NCBI RefSeq assembly: GCF_003367705.1
Contig: NZ_CP031425.1
Span: 2,170,001-2,234,000, forward strand
Origin: Microbacterium foliorum
Lineage (GTDB): Bacteria; Actinomycetota; Actinomycetes; Actinomycetales; Microbacteriaceae
DNA length: 64,000 nucleotides
Reading direction: 5' to 3'
Part shown: positions 52,946 to 62,824 of the stretch, one piece after another
How positions within the stretch are numbered: position 1 is the first letter of the stretch
Layout: every line of letters starts with the position of its first letter
Notes under the pieces: generated by a model
Seen by the model: the letters and a program-made list of their open reading frames with translations, nothing else
Databases searched by the model: none
What the model was told of the DNA's origin: nothing
Position numbers and translations under genes: made by a program

Positions 52946-53425
52946 CTACGACTGGTCGAAGCCCGCAGACTCGGCGTCTGCGTGGGCGATTCCTCCGTGG
53001 CCCGACACCGAGATGTTCTCCGGAGAGAGCAGGAACACCTTCGAGGTGACCCGCTCGATGCGGCCGTAGAGGCCGAGCGAGAGCCCGGACGCGAAGTCGA
53101 TCAGACGGCGAGCGTCGGCGTCGCTCATCTGGGAGAGGTTGATGATGACCGGGACACCCTCGCGGAAGCTCTCGGCGATGAGCTGAGCATCGCGGTACTG
53201 CTTCGGGTGGACGGTGAGGATCTCGTTCACTGCCCCTCCTGCGGGCTGACGCACGGCGACGGGGCGCCGAAGCGGGGTGACGGGGGCCGGGGCAGGCTCT
53301 TCCCGATCACGGTCACGGTCGCGGTCACGCTCGCGCTGGGCGCGGGCAGGAGCCTGCTCTTCGTAGACCTCTTCCTCATCGGCGAGGCCGAGATACACCA
53401 TGGTCTTCTTCAGTGGGTTACCCAT
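52946..53425 (-). CDS. sepF: SepF, cell-division membrane anchor for FtsZ
   Basis: A 159-residue division protein. The N-terminal amphipathic helix [18 protein letters not shown] binds membrane. The middle is a charged linker with an Arg-Asp repeat. The C-terminal SepF domain (about 66-140, [19 protein letters not shown]) forms dimers and binds the FtsZ tail. In actinobacteria SepF takes the anchoring role of FtsA, which is missing here. GGAGGACACG precedes the ATG. Confidence 0.95.
   Translation of the reverse strand: MGNPLKKTMVYLGLADEEEVYEEQAPARAQRERDRDRDRDREEPAPAPVTPLRRPVAVRQPAGGAVNEILTVHPKQYRDAQLIAESFREGVPVIINLSQMSDADARRLIDFASGLSLGLYGRIERVTSKVFLLSPENISVSGHGGIAHADAESAGFDQS
53304..53333. 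repeat. Hexamer repeat in sepF
   Basis: Five imperfect 6-base units coding for alternating Arg-Asp/Glu in the sepF linker. Confidence 0.7.
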
Positions 53426-53468
53426 CGTGTCCTCCGGTTCGAACGAGTCGGGTTGGTCTGTTCACAGG

Positions 53469-54173
53469 TTAACCCCGGTCGGGGCGGGGGCCCGTGATTG
53501 CGGAGCCGATCCGCAGGTGTGTCGCGCCCGCGTCGATGGCCTCGACGAAATCGCCGGTCATCCCGGCCGAGATCCACGTCGCGGACGGCTCGAGCAGGCG
53601 CACCTGATCGGCCACCACCCGCAGCCGGGCGAAGGCGGATGCCGGCTCCTCGTCGAGCGGAGCGACGGCCATCACGCCGCGCAGCCGCAGCGAGGACAAC
53701 GACAGGATGTGCTCGGCGAGGGTCGACGCGTCGGCGGGCTCGATCCCGCCGCGCCCTTCGTCTTTCGTGAGGTTCACCTGGATGAGCACGTCGAGCGGCT
53801 CGTCATCCTCGGCCACCCGGTGCAGGGAGTCCGCCAGCTTCGCCCGATCGAGCGAATGCACGGCATCCGCGCTCCGGCGGATCGCCGACGCCTTGTTGGT
53901 CTGCGCCTGCCCGATGAAGTGCCAGCGGACATCCAGATCGCTCACCTCGGAGGCCTTCGAGGTGAGCTCCTGCTGACGGTTCTCCCCCACCTCGCGAACC
54001 CCGAGCGCATGCAGATCGCGCACGAGGGACGCCGGATGGAACTTCGTCACGACGATCCGGGTGATCTCGGAGGCGTCGCGGTTCGCTCGGCGCGCAGCGT
54101 CCGCGATCCGTTCATCGATCGCCGACAGCCGCGCGGCCAAGGCCGCGCGGCCAAGGCCGGGGCCTTCCGTCAC
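53469..54173 (-). CDS. YggS-family PLP homeostasis protein
   Basis: A 234-residue alanine-racemase-fold PLP protein that balances vitamin B6 levels. The PLP lysine is Lys44 in IVVTKFHP, followed by [15 protein letters not shown] and [12 protein letters not shown], then GGIEP and [12 protein letters not shown]. The GTG start overlaps the ftsZ stop (GTGA). A 14-base tandem repeat lies just after the start. In mycobacteria a yfiH/pgeF gene stands between ftsZ and this gene; it is absent here. Confidence 0.92.
   Translation of the reverse strand: MTEGPGLGRAALAARLSAIDERIADAARRANRDASEITRIVVTKFHPASLVRDLHALGVREVGENRQQELTSKASEVSDLDVRWHFIGQAQTNKASAIRRSADAVHSLDRAKLADSLHRVAEDDEPLDVLIQVNLTKDEGRGGIEPADASTLAEHILSLSSLRLRGVMAVAPLDEEPASAFARLRVVADQVRLLEPSATWISAGMTGDFVEAIDAGATHLRIGSAITGPRPDRG
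54131..54158. repeat. 14-base perfect tandem repeat near the start of yggS
   Basis: Two identical copies, 54131-54144 and 54145-54158, coding for Leu/Ala/Arg-rich residues 6-14 of the YggS protein. 14 is not a multiple of 3, so gain or loss of a copy would shift the frame. Confidence 0.8.
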
Positions 54174-55321
54174 TTCAGGAATTCAGGGATGTCGATGTCG
54201 TCGTCGGCGAAGGCCGGCTCGATGCTGGTCGTCGCGGCGCGCTGCTGCACGCGCTCCGGCGCGGTCGGCTCCGCGGCGGGGGTGCTCTGCTCGTCCTGGG
54301 AGAGCGTCACCTCCGGCAGCGTGCTCGCGGCGGCGGGACGCGTGACGACCATCGGGTCGAGGCGGAGCGACGGCTCGCCGCTGTCGAAGCCGGCGGCGAT
54401 CACCGTGACGCGCACCTCATCGCCGAGCGTGTCGTCGATGACGGTACCGAAGATGATGTTCGCCTCGGGGTGCGCCGCCTCCTTGACGAGGTCTGCGGCA
54501 TCGTGGATCTCGAAGATGCCGAGGTTCGACCCACCCTGGATCGAGAGCAGCACACCGTGCGCGCCTTCGATGCTCGCCTCGAGGAGCGGCGACTCGACGG
54601 CCAGTTCAGCCGCCTTGATCGCCCGATCGGCACCGCGGGCGGATCCGATTCCCATGAGCGCGGATCCCGCACCCTGCATGACGGACTTGACGTCCGCAAA
54701 GTCGAGGTTGATCAGACCAGGGGTCGTGATGAGGTCGGTGATGCCCTGGACACCGGCGAGGAGCACCTGGTCGGCCGTGGCGAACGCCTCGATCATCGAG
54801 ATACCGCGGTCGCTGATCTCGAGGAGGCGATCGTTGGGTACCACGATGAGGGTGTCGACCTCTTCCTTGAGCTTCACCACGCCGGCCTCGGCCTGGCTCT
54901 GACGGCGACGGCCCTCGAACGAGAACGGCTTGGTGACGACACCGATGGTCAGCGCACCGATCGACTTCGCGATGCGTGCGACGACGGGAGCTCCACCGGT
55001 TCCGGTTCCGCCTCCCTCACCCGCGGTCACGAAGACCATGTCGGCGCCCGTGAGCGCCTGCTCGATCTCTTCCGCGTGATCTTCGGCGGCACGGCGGCCC
55101 ACCTCGGGGTCGGCTCCTGCGCCGAGGCCGCGGGTGAGTTCGCGACCGACGTCGAGCTTGACGTCGGCGTCGCTCATGAGCAGCGCCTGGGCGTCGGTGT
55201 TCACGGCGATGAACTCGACTCCGCGGAGACCGAGGTCGATCATGCGGTTGACGGCGTTGACGCCGCCACCGCCGACGCCGACGACCTTGATGACGGCGAG
55301 GTAGTTCTGGTTCTGGCTCAT
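54170..55321 (-). CDS. ftsZ: Cell division protein FtsZ
   Basis: A 383-residue tubulin-like GTPase that forms the division ring. The GTP loop is [16 protein letters not shown], the N-terminal nucleotide site [13 protein letters not shown], and the T7 synergy loop [19 protein letters not shown] variable linker leads to the conserved tail DIDIPEFLK that binds SepF and FtsW. GGAGG six bases before the ATG is a strong ribosome site. The 175-base upstream region is A/T-richer than usual here and probably holds promoters. Confidence 0.97.
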   Translation of the reverse strand: MSQNQNYLAVIKVVGVGGGGVNAVNRMIDLGLRGVEFIAVNTDAQALLMSDADVKLDVGRELTRGLGAGADPEVGRRAAEDHAEEIEQALTGADMVFVTAGEGGGTGTGGAPVVARIAKSIGALTIGVVTKPFSFEGRRRQSQAEAGVVKLKEEVDTLIVVPNDRLLEISDRGISMIEAFATADQVLLAGVQGITDLITTPGLINLDFADVKSVMQGAGSALMGIGSARGADRAIKAAELAVESPLLEASIEGAHGVLLSIQGGSNLGIFEIHDAADLVKEAAHPEANIIFGTVIDDTLGDEVRVTVIAAGFDSGEPSLRLDPMVVTRPAAASTLPEVTLSQDEQSTPAAEPTAPERVQQRAATTSIEPAFADDDIDIPEFLK

Positions 55322-55496
55322 GGCCGGCCTCCGAGTAGTCGAGCCTGTCTATGGGTGAGATTCCAGGGCCTGAACCTTAAACCTCAACTAGAGGTGTAAA
55401 GTATTTCCCGGTATTGGTTTCTCTTGTTCGAAGGTAAGCGCGATGCACACGCGCGCGCGCAACGACACGGGCGTGTCGCCCGTTTGACGGCGAAAG
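55322..55496 (-). promoter_or_regulatory. ftsQ-ftsZ intergenic region, likely ftsZ promoter region
   Basis: A 175-base gap in an otherwise tightly packed cluster. It holds an A/T-rich patch (55370-55440), a small inverted repeat ACCTC/GAGGT at 55382-55396, and a GCGCGCGC run near 55450. No single -10/-35 pair is clear. In other actinobacteria ftsZ has several own promoters here. Confidence 0.45.
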
Positions 55497-56441
55497 TCAG
55501 CCGACGACGACCGCGTGCGGCGACGTGACGTCGATGGAGGACGCGGCAGGGTTGCCGATCAGAGCCTTCGAGAGCACCTCGCTCTTCATCGGCGAGTTCT
55601 CCGAGCTCCCCCACACGACGGTCAGTCCGGTGTTCAGGGTGAGTGTCACATCGTCGGCCGTCGTCGCACGGACCCCGGTGAGAGATGCGCGCAGCTCGGC
55701 GGGGACGGATCTGATGACGAGTCCCGCGCTCTCGAACGCGGCCGAATCCGTGCCGCCCTCGATGTCGAGCAGGGGCTGCCCCTCCGGCTGATCCGAGGTG
55801 GTGGAGAGTGCGACGCCCGCCGCATCGACCAGTGTGTACCCCGCATCCGACCGGATGACGCCCACGGGGGTGCGCTCGACGATCCGCACGGTCAGGTCAT
55901 GCGGAGGCTTCGCCTCCAGGGCGTAGGTCTCGATGAGGGGGAAGGCCAGCAGCGCGGCCTTCACCTCGCTCGAGTCGACGAGCGCCAAGGGCGTGCCCAC
56001 CTGTCCCGCCAGTGCAGCCTCCACCGCGGCAGGATCGAGGGACGAGGCACCCACGACCGTGACTCTCTCGACGGCGAAGAGCGGACTGTACGCCGCGATC
56101 ACCGCGCCGCCCACCACGACGGCGATCGCACCGACGGTGCTCAGCCAGATGATGCGTCGACGACGCGACCGCTGCGTGAAGCGGCGGATCTCGGCGCGCA
56201 GCGCCTTTCGGCGCGCTCGTGCCGCACGCCATACGTCGCGCGTGGACGTCGGGCGATCGGCCTCCGGCACGATCCCGTCGGCACCCTCCGCCTGCACGCC
56301 CTCCGGTCGATCTGCACCGGTGTATCGCCTGGGGTCGTCACCCGGTGCGCGAGAGGCCGGGCCCGCGCCGCGGCGGCGCGGCGCATCGCGGTCGTCTGCG
56401 GGCCCCGCCGGCGGGGTGGGGAGCGCAGGTGGACGCCGCAT
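55497..56441 (-). CDS. ftsQ: Cell division protein FtsQ
   Basis: A 314-residue divisome protein. A long hydrophilic, Pro/Arg-rich cytoplasmic N-terminus (about 95 residues) precedes a single membrane span (97-118) and the outside POTRA domain (about 121-190, FAVERVTVVGASSLDPAAVEAAL in part), then the beta domain with VRIVERTPVGVIRSDAG. It links FtsB/FtsL to the ring. It starts 3 bases after the murC stop. Confidence 0.92.
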   Translation of the reverse strand: MRRPPALPTPPAGPADDRDAPRRRGAGPASRAPGDDPRRYTGADRPEGVQAEGADGIVPEADRPTSTRDVWRAARARRKALRAEIRRFTQRSRRRRIIWLSTVGAIAVVVGGAVIAAYSPLFAVERVTVVGASSLDPAAVEAALAGQVGTPLALVDSSEVKAALLAFPLIETYALEAKPPHDLTVRIVERTPVGVIRSDAGYTLVDAAGVALSTTSDQPEGQPLLDIEGGTDSAAFESAGLVIRSVPAELRASLTGVRATTADDVTLTLNTGLTVVWGSSENSPMKSEVLSKALIGNPAASSIDVTSPHAVVVG

Positions 56442-56444
56442 CGA

Positions 56445-57842
56445 CTAGGCCCCGGTGGTGCGCAGCGACTCGAGAACCTGCGGGATTATCTGGTACACGT
56501 TGCCGCAGCCGAGAGTCACGACGAAGTCGCCCTCGCGCGCGACGGAGGCCGTGTAGTCGGCGGCCTGCTGCCAGTCCGCCACGTAGTGCACACGGGCCGG
56601 GTCGTGGAACGCGCCGCTCACCAGCTCACCCGTCACGCCGGGGACCGGATCTTCGCGCGCACCGTAGACGTCGAGCATCACGGTGTGATCGGCGTGGGTC
56701 TCGAGCACGTCGGCGAACTCCTGGAACATGTGCTGCGTGCGCGAATACGTGTGCGGCTGCTGGATCGCGATGATGCGCCCGCCGCCCGCGAGGGAACGCA
56801 TGGCCTCCAGCGCCGCGCGCACCTCGGTCGGGTGGTGCGAGTAGTCGTCGTAGACCGTCACCCCGCGTTCGACGCCGTGCTGCTCCAGACGACGCACCGT
56901 GCCGGCGAAGCCCTCGACGGCACGCGCGGACTCGGCGAGCCCGAAGCCGACGGCGAGGAGGACCGTGATGGCTCCTGCCGCGTTGATCGCGTTGTGCACT
57001 CCCGGCACGGCGAGCTGCAGACGGACGCTCTCGTCGCCGTGGCTGACCGTCGCGGAGACCGGCCCCGCTGCCACGATGTCGGTGACGCGGACGTCGGCAT
57101 CCTCCGCCTGTCCGAAGGTGAGGACGTGCGGATGCGACAGCCCTGCCCCGACCCGCAATGCCCCCGGGTCGTCGCTGGAGATGACGACGGCCTCGGTCGC
57201 GGCATCGGCGAAGCGGACGAACGCATCGTGGAATGCCTCGTCGGAACCGTAGTGGTCGAGGTGGTCGGGGTCGACGTTGGTGATGAGGGCCACGGCCGTG
57301 TCGTAGAGCAGGAAGGTGCCGTCGGACTCGTCGGCCTCGATCACGAACAGCTCCCCCGTGCCCGTCGCACTGGAGATGCCCAGCTGCTCGATGACACCGC
57401 CGTTGACGAAGTTCGGATCCGCTCCGAGTGCCTGCAGAGCCGTCACGATCATGCCGGTCGACGTGGTCTTGCCGTGTGCACCTGCGACCGAGACCAGTCG
57501 GCGCGAACCGATGAGCCAGTGCAGTGCCTGCGAACGGTGGATCACGTGCAGGCCGCGCTCCTTCGCCGTGACGAACTCCGGGTTCTCGGGCCAGATCGCG
57601 CCGGTGTGCACCACGGTGTCGGCGTCGCCGAGGTGAGCCGCGTCGTGCCCCACATGGACGACCGCCCCGGCGGCCGCGAGGGCGCGCAGATTGTCGCTGT
57701 CGGCGCGGTCGCTCCCGGACACCCGGATGCCCGCGTCCAGGAACATCCTGGCGAGGCCGCTCATGCCGGAACCACCGATGCCGATGAAGTGGGCGGAGGA
57801 GATCGACTCGGGGATCGGGAGGGAGAGGTCAGGTCTGATCAT
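56445..57842 (-). CDS. murC: UDP-N-acetylmuramate--L-alanine ligase
   Basis: A 465-residue Mur ligase that adds L-Ala to UDP-MurNAc. N-terminal UDP site [16 protein letters not shown] loop [14 protein letters not shown], central [10 protein letters not shown] and [11 protein letters not shown]-terminal [14 protein letters not shown] and QQPHTYSRT are all present and diagnostic of MurC. TAGACT (57852-57857) lies 9 bases before the ATG, which would give a leader of only a few bases. Confidence 0.96.
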   Translation of the reverse strand: MIRPDLSLPIPESISSAHFIGIGGSGMSGLARMFLDAGIRVSGSDRADSDNLRALAAAGAVVHVGHDAAHLGDADTVVHTGAIWPENPEFVTAKERGLHVIHRSQALHWLIGSRRLVSVAGAHGKTTSTGMIVTALQALGADPNFVNGGVIEQLGISSATGTGELFVIEADESDGTFLLYDTAVALITNVDPDHLDHYGSDEAFHDAFVRFADAATEAVVISSDDPGALRVGAGLSHPHVLTFGQAEDADVRVTDIVAAGPVSATVSHGDESVRLQLAVPGVHNAINAAGAITVLLAVGFGLAESARAVEGFAGTVRRLEQHGVERGVTVYDDYSHHPTEVRAALEAMRSLAGGGRIIAIQQPHTYSRTQHMFQEFADVLETHADHTVMLDVYGAREDPVPGVTGELVSGAFHDPARVHYVADWQQAADYTASVAREGDFVVTLGCGNVYQIIPQVLESLRTTGA

Positions 57843-57851
57843 GTCGGATTC

Positions 57852-57857
57852 AGTCTA
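57852..57857 (-). promoter_or_regulatory. Possible -10 hexamer of murC
   Basis: TAGACT 9 bases before the murC ATG, slightly farther than the 6-7 bases seen at other starts in this window. Confidence 0.4.
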
Positions 57858-57876
57858 CTTTTCGGTAAGGACGTTT

Positions 57877-57895
57877 CGGCGGCGCGACGCCGCCG
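57877..57895 (-). terminator. Stem-loop between murG and murC
   Basis: An 8-base GC-only inverted repeat (57877-57884 and 57888-57895) with a 3-base loop, 9 bases past the murG stop. No U-tract; may reduce read-through or protect the murG end. Confidence 0.4.
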
Positions 57896-57904
57896 GAGGC
57901 ACGG

Positions 57905-58981
57905 TCAGGAGACGCCGAGTGCGCGATCCACGAGGGCGATCACGTTCTCGGTGCCGCTGCGCGTCCCGACCTTCTCGGCGGCCGCAGCCATCTGCGCGAT
58001 CCGCGCCGGATCGTTCAGGACGGGGATCACGATGCGGCGCACGGCATCGCCGTCGAACGACGCGTCGTCGAGCAGGCGTGCCGCTCCGACGGCGACGGCC
58101 GACGCGGCGTTGAGCCGCTGCTCGCCGTTGCCCACCGAGTACGGCACGTACAGGGCGGGGATGCCGAGCGCGCTGATCTCGCTGACGGTGGCGGCGCCGG
58201 AGCGCGAGACGATCAGGTCGGCGAGGGCGAACGCGAGATCCATCCGGTCCACATAGCGCCGCAACGCGTATCCGGGCACCTCGGGGTCGACGAGGTCGCT
58301 GCGCTCCCCCGTGACATGGAGCAGCTGCCAGCCGGTGGCGAGGATGTCTCCCCACGAATCCGCGAGCGCGTCGTTGAGGCGCTGGGCACCGAGCGAACCG
58401 CCGAAGACGAGCAGTACCGGGCGGGCGGCGTGGAGTCCGAAGTGCACCGCCGCCTCGTCGCGGGCCGCCGCGCGATCGAGCTCGATCACCTCACGGCGCA
58501 GAGGCATGCCCACCACTTCACTGCCGCGCAGACGGGTGCCGGTGAAGGCGACTCCGGTGGCCGCGGCTCCTCGCGCGCCGAGGACGTTGGCCAGTCCCGG
58601 CTTGGCATTGGCCTCGTGCACGACGAAGGGCACGCCCTCGCGACGGGCCGCGACGTACGCCGGAGCGGAGGCGTACCCGCCGAAGCCCACCACGACATCC
58701 ACGTCGTGGGCGCGGATGTGGTCGCGGACCTGGGCGATGGCGCGGCGGAACCGCACAGGGAACGACGTCGCCTGTCGGTTCGGACGACGAGGGAAGGGCA
58801 CCTTGTCGACGATCAGCAGCTCATAGCCGCGAGCGGGGACGAGTCGGGACTCCAGCCCCTCGGCGGTGCCGAGCACGAGCACATCGGCGTCGGCCTCCCT
58901 GGCCCGCAGTCCGTCGGCGACGGCGAGCAGGGGGTTGACGTGACCGGCAGTGCCACCGCCGGCGAGAAGGTACGAGGTCAC
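57905..58981 (-). CDS. murG: Lipid II synthase MurG
   Basis: A 358-residue glycosyltransferase on the inner face of the membrane that adds GlcNAc to lipid I. The GGGTAGHVNPLLAVADGL loop starts at residue 8, with GFGGYASAPA and HEANAKPGLAN in the N-domain, and VFGGSLGAQRLND and SRSGAATVSEISALGIPALYVPY in the UDP-GlcNAc-binding C-domain. The GTG start overlaps the ftsW stop (GTGA). Confidence 0.96.
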   Translation of the reverse strand: MTSYLLAGGGTAGHVNPLLAVADGLRAREADADVLVLGTAEGLESRLVPARGYELLIVDKVPFPRRPNRQATSFPVRFRRAIAQVRDHIRAHDVDVVVGFGGYASAPAYVAARREGVPFVVHEANAKPGLANVLGARGAAATGVAFTGTRLRGSEVVGMPLRREVIELDRAAARDEAAVHFGLHAARPVLLVFGGSLGAQRLNDALADSWGDILATGWQLLHVTGERSDLVDPEVPGYALRRYVDRMDLAFALADLIVSRSGAATVSEISALGIPALYVPYSVGNGEQRLNAASAVAVGAARLLDDASFDGDAVRRIVIPVLNDPARIAQMAAAAEKVGTRSGTENVIALVDRALGVS

Positions 58982-60168
58982 CGTGCGACCCTACCCCGCC
59001 CCACTGTCGCGTTCCGCAGAGGAGCCTGAGCCTCGACCGCGGGGATGGTGCGCGCGAAGGAGAGGAGCACTCCGCAGGCGATGAGCACGGCGAGCAGCGC
59101 GGTGCCGCCCTGAGACATGAACGGCAGCGGAACTCCCATGACGGGGAAGAGACCGATCACGACGCCGATGTTGAAGACGGCCTGGCCGGTGATCCAGACC
59201 GTGATGCCGCCGGCGGCGACGCGGATGAACGGGTCGGCCGTCTTGCGGATGATGTGGAAGGCCCCGACCGTGAACAGCGTGAAGAGCGCGAGCACGACGA
59301 TGCATCCGATCAGACCGAGCTCCTCGCCGACGATCGCGAAGATGAAGTCGTTCCCCGCGGCGGGCAGCCAGCCGTACTTCTCCTGCGAGTTGCCGAGACC
59401 GACGCCGAAGATCCCGCCCGAGGCCATGCCCCAGATGCCGTGGATCGACTGGTAGCAGTCCCCCGTATAGGCCGACATGTCGGAACAGGTCGCGGTGATG
59501 CGCCGCATCCGGTCGGGGCTGGTGATGGCGAGAGCGATCACCGACACGACTCCGAGGAGCACGGGCAGGATGAACAGCCGCAGCTTCACGCCGGAGAAGA
59601 ACAGGCACCCGAGCAGGACGATCACGAGCACCATCGCCGTCCCGAGGTCCTTGCCCGCGATGACGGTGCCGATCGCGAGCGCCCCGACGGGGACGACGGG
59701 GATGAAGACCTGGTGCCAGGTGCCGAGCATGGTGTGCTTGCGCATCAGCACGAAGCCGATCCAGAGGGCGAGGGCGAGCTTGAGGAACTCCGACGGCTGC
59801 AGCGTGAAGCCCGCGACCATGATCCAGTTGCGGTTGCCGCCGTCTTCGATGCCGAGGGGGGTGAACACGAGGAGCTGGAGGGCGACCGCACCGAAGAGCG
59901 CAGGCCACGCCATCTTCTTCAGGAAGGCGATCGGCAGACGCGAGATCAGGAACATGAGCGGGACGCCGAGCACGGCGAAGATGCCCTGGCGCAGGGCGCC
60001 GTCCATCGGATTCTCGCCGCTGGCGACCGCGGTGGCGCTGGTCGCCGAGAGCACCATCACGAGTCCGAAGATGGTCAGCATCAGCGCGGCCGACGCGATC
60101 ATGAGGAATTCGGTGGAGACCGGGGTGAACCTCCGGCCGAGCGAGACGCGAGCGGCGAGACCGCTCAT
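58978..60168 (-). CDS. ftsW: Peptidoglycan glycosyltransferase FtsW (SEDS family)
   Basis: A 396-residue SEDS protein with ten predicted spans that polymerises septal peptidoglycan with its partner transpeptidase. Family marks include the GNRNWIMVAGFTLQPSEFLKLALALWI segment (quoted in part: LQPSEFLKLALALW), the large outer loop with GIWGMASGGIFGVGLGNSQEKYGWLP in part, NDFIFAIVGEELGLIG, and VMGVPLPFMSQGGTALLA. A Cys pair in the loop (TATCSDMSAYTGDCYQS) is notable. It follows murD by 15 bases. Confidence 0.95.
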   Translation of the reverse strand: MSGLAARVSLGRRFTPVSTEFLMIASAALMLTIFGLVMVLSATSATAVASGENPMDGALRQGIFAVLGVPLMFLISRLPIAFLKKMAWPALFGAVALQLLVFTPLGIEDGGNRNWIMVAGFTLQPSEFLKLALALWIGFVLMRKHTMLGTWHQVFIPVVPVGALAIGTVIAGKDLGTAMVLVIVLLGCLFFSGVKLRLFILPVLLGVVSVIALAITSPDRMRRITATCSDMSAYTGDCYQSIHGIWGMASGGIFGVGLGNSQEKYGWLPAAGNDFIFAIVGEELGLIGCIVVLALFTLFTVGAFHIIRKTADPFIRVAAGGITVWITGQAVFNIGVVIGLFPVMGVPLPFMSQGGTALLAVLIACGVLLSFARTIPAVEAQAPLRNATVGRGRVAR

Positions 60169-60183
60169 CCCCCGCCTCCGGAC

Positions 60184-61722
60184 TCAGACCGTGGGGGGCG
60201 TGCGACCTGAGTCATCGGCGTTCCCCCGGTCTATCCAGTCCCGCACCGCCTCGGCGAAGCGGTGTCCGCGATCCGCGTAGCCGGAGAACTGGTCGAAGGA
60301 TGCCGCTGCGGGGGCCAGCAGGACTGTGCCCTCACCCTCGACGATCCCCGCGGCGATCTCCACGACGCGATTCATGACGTGATCAGTCTCGCCAGCATCC
60401 ACCTCGAACACCGGGACCGTCGGCGCGTGTCGCTCGAATGCCGCGACCACCGATCCGCGCTCGACGCCGATCACGACCGCCGCCCTGGCCGTCGCACCGA
60501 CCGATGCGACGAGTTCGCCGATGTCGACGCCCTTGAGGTCGCCGCCGACCACCCAGATCGCTCCGGGGTATGCGCGCAGCGACGAGGCCGCGGCATGCGG
60601 GTTGGTCGCCTTCGAGTCGTCCACCCAGGTGATGCCCCCATGGCGCGCGATGACCTGGATGCGGTGCTCGTCGAGGCGGAAGGACTGCAGCGCGGCGTGG
60701 ATCGCCTCCGGCTCGACTCCCAGCGACCGGGCGAGCGCGCTTGCGGCCAGGATGTTCTGCACGATGTGCGGAGCCGCGAGACCGACCCGCTCCAGGTCGG
60801 CGACGGTGGTGAGCTCGAGCGCACTGCGCGCCCTGTCGTCGAGGAACGCCCTGTCGACGACAAGCCCCTCCACCACGCCGAGGTCACTGGGACCGGGGAT
60901 GCCGAGGTCGAAGCCGACGGCACGGGCGCCCTCGACCACCTCGGCCTGTTCGACCATGGTGCGGGTCGCCGTGTCGGCCTTGTTGTAGACGCACGCGACG
61001 CGGGTGTTCCGATAGACGGTCGCCTTCGCATCGCGGTAGGCATCGGCGCTGCCGTGCCACACGAGATGATCGTCCGCGAGGTTGAGGCACACCGACGCAT
61101 GCGGGTACAGCTCGCCCTCGGCACTCGAAAGACCGAGATACCAGAGCTGATGGCTGGACAGCTCGACCACCAGGACGTCAAAGCCCTCGGGGTCGCGCAC
61201 GGCATCCAGAATCGGCACGCCGATGTTGCCGCAGGGGGCGGCGCGCAGCCCGCCCTCGACGAGCAGCGACGCGGTGAGCTGGGTGGTCGTCGTCTTGCCG
61301 TTCGTGCCGGTGATCAGCACCCAGTCGGCAGACGAGCCGTCTGCTCGCCGCACCTTGTCGCGCACGCGCCAGGCGAGTTCGACGTCGCCCCACAGAGCGA
61401 TGCCGGACTCCTGCGCCCAGCGGATCACGGGATGTGCGGGAGAGAACCCCGGAGAGGCGATGATCACCTCGGGATCGAATCCGCTCAGAGCGGCCGGCAC
61501 CGTCGCCAGCGGACCGAGCTCGAGGCGCGCTCCGATCACCGGAAGCAGCCGGGCGTACTCCTCTTCGGCGGACTCGCTGAGCACGAGCACATCGGCGCCG
61601 AGCTCGGTCAGTGTGTCGGCGACCGAGAAGCCCGTCATCGACAGGCCGAGCACGGCGACGCGCAGGCCGGACCAGTCGGCGTGCCAGCTGGTCAGCGTCG
61701 CGAGCCTGACGTCAGTCGACAC
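60184..61722 (-). CDS. murD: UDP-N-acetylmuramoylalanine--D-glutamate ligase
   Basis: A 512-residue Mur ligase that adds D-Glu. The ATP loop LITGTNGKTTTTQL, the VVELSSHQL and HLVWHGSADAYRDAKATVY segments, the DDSKATNPHAAASSLRA motif and the final LLAPAAASFDQFSGYADRG are diagnostic. The GTG at 61720-61722 lies inside the end of mraY (11-base overlap). Slightly longer than E. coli MurD owing to loops. Confidence 0.95.
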   Translation of the reverse strand: MSTDVRLATLTSWHADWSGLRVAVLGLSMTGFSVADTLTELGADVLVLSESAEEEYARLLPVIGARLELGPLATVPAALSGFDPEVIIASPGFSPAHPVIRWAQESGIALWGDVELAWRVRDKVRRADGSSADWVLITGTNGKTTTTQLTASLLVEGGLRAAPCGNIGVPILDAVRDPEGFDVLVVELSSHQLWYLGLSSAEGELYPHASVCLNLADDHLVWHGSADAYRDAKATVYRNTRVACVYNKADTATRTMVEQAEVVEGARAVGFDLGIPGPSDLGVVEGLVVDRAFLDDRARSALELTTVADLERVGLAAPHIVQNILAASALARSLGVEPEAIHAALQSFRLDEHRIQVIARHGGITWVDDSKATNPHAAASSLRAYPGAIWVVGGDLKGVDIGELVASVGATARAAVVIGVERGSVVAAFERHAPTVPVFEVDAGETDHVMNRVVEIAAGIVEGEGTVLLAPAAASFDQFSGYADRGHRFAEAVRDWIDRGNADDSGRTPPTV

Positions 61723-62824
61723 GGGTCAGCCATTCCACATAGAACAGACCGACCGCCGACACGGCGAGGAGACCTGCGATGATCCACATGCGCACCACGA
61801 TGGTCACCTCGGACCATCCGCGCATCTCGAGATGATGATGGAAGGGGCTCATCAGGAACAGTCGCTTTCCGCGAGTGATCTTGAAGTAGCCGCGCTGCAG
61901 GATGACCGACCCCGAAGCCATGACGAACACGCCGGCGATGATGAAGAGCAGCAGCTCGGTGCGGGTGAGGATCGCCATCGCGGTGATCACGCCGCCGATC
62001 GCCATCGATCCGACATCGCCCATGAAGACCTTCGCCTTGGGGGCGTTCCACCACAGGAACCCGATCAGGCTCGAGGCGACCGATGCCGCGATGATCGCGA
62101 GGCTGAACGGATCACGGACCTCGTAGCATCCGCTGAACGCCGCCTTCTCGACACCCTCCCCCACGCAGGACTGCTTGAACTGCCAGAAGGCGATCAGGCT
62201 GTAGGCGCCGACGACGATGACGCCGGCACCGGCTGCGAGCCCGTCGAGACCGTCCGTCAGATTCACGCTGTTGGACGTCGCGACACCGATGATCGCGATC
62301 CACAGCAGGTAGAGCACCCATCCGAGGATCGCCGCGAAGGCGAACAGGTTCAGCCACGGGATGTCGCGGAACAGCGAGATCGATCCGGATGCGGGGGTCT
62401 GATCGAACGAGTTGGGGAAGTTCAGGGCGACGATGCCGAACGGGATGATCACGACGAGCTGGCCGATGATCTTGCGCCATCCCGACAGGCCGAGGCTGCG
62501 CTGGCTGTGCACCTTCATGTAGTCGTCGATGAAACCGACGGCGCCGAAGCCGACCATGAGCCACAGCACGAGCAGCGCGGAGAGCGCGGGGGTGCCGCCG
62601 CCGACGTACGTCGCGGTGAAGTAGCCGACCATCGTGCCGAGGATGAAGATGACACCGCCCATGGTGGGCGTGCCGCGTTTGGCCTCGTGACTCGGGTTCT
62701 CGATCGCTTCGGGGGTGCGGATGACCTGCCCCCAACCCCACTTGCGGAAGAGCCGGAGGAAGACGGGAGTCAGGAACAGGGTGAAGGCGAGCGATATCGC
62801 GGCCGCCATGATGAGAGACCTCAC
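61712..62824 (-). CDS. mraY: Phospho-N-acetylmuramoyl-pentapeptide transferase
   Basis: A 370-residue polytopic enzyme that makes lipid I from UDP-MurNAc-pentapeptide and undecaprenyl phosphate. Ten spans. Marks: KRGTPTMGGV, the Asp pair in VGFIDDYMKVHSQRSLGLS, NSVNLTDGLDGLAAG, FMGDVGSMAIGG and the HHHLEMRGWSE motif. The GTG start overlaps the murF stop (GTGA). Confidence 0.96.
   Translation of the reverse strand: MRSLIMAAAISLAFTLFLTPVFLRLFRKWGWGQVIRTPEAIENPSHEAKRGTPTMGGVIFILGTMVGYFTATYVGGGTPALSALLVLWLMVGFGAVGFIDDYMKVHSQRSLGLSGWRKIIGQLVVIIPFGIVALNFPNSFDQTPASGSISLFRDIPWLNLFAFAAILGWVLYLLWIAIIGVATSNSVNLTDGLDGLAAGAGVIVVGAYSLIAFWQFKQSCVGEGVEKAAFSGCYEVRDPFSLAIIAASVASSLIGFLWWNAPKAKVFMGDVGSMAIGGVITAMAILTRTELLLFIIAGVFVMASGSVILQRGYFKITRGKRLFLMSPFHHHLEMRGWSEVTIVVRMWIIAGLLAVSAVGLFYVEWLTRVD

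Noticed and set aside
55515..58256. 913-codon open frame on the plus strand opposite ftsQ-murC
   Set aside because: Crosses several gene borders of the dcw cluster; no motif or ribosome site.
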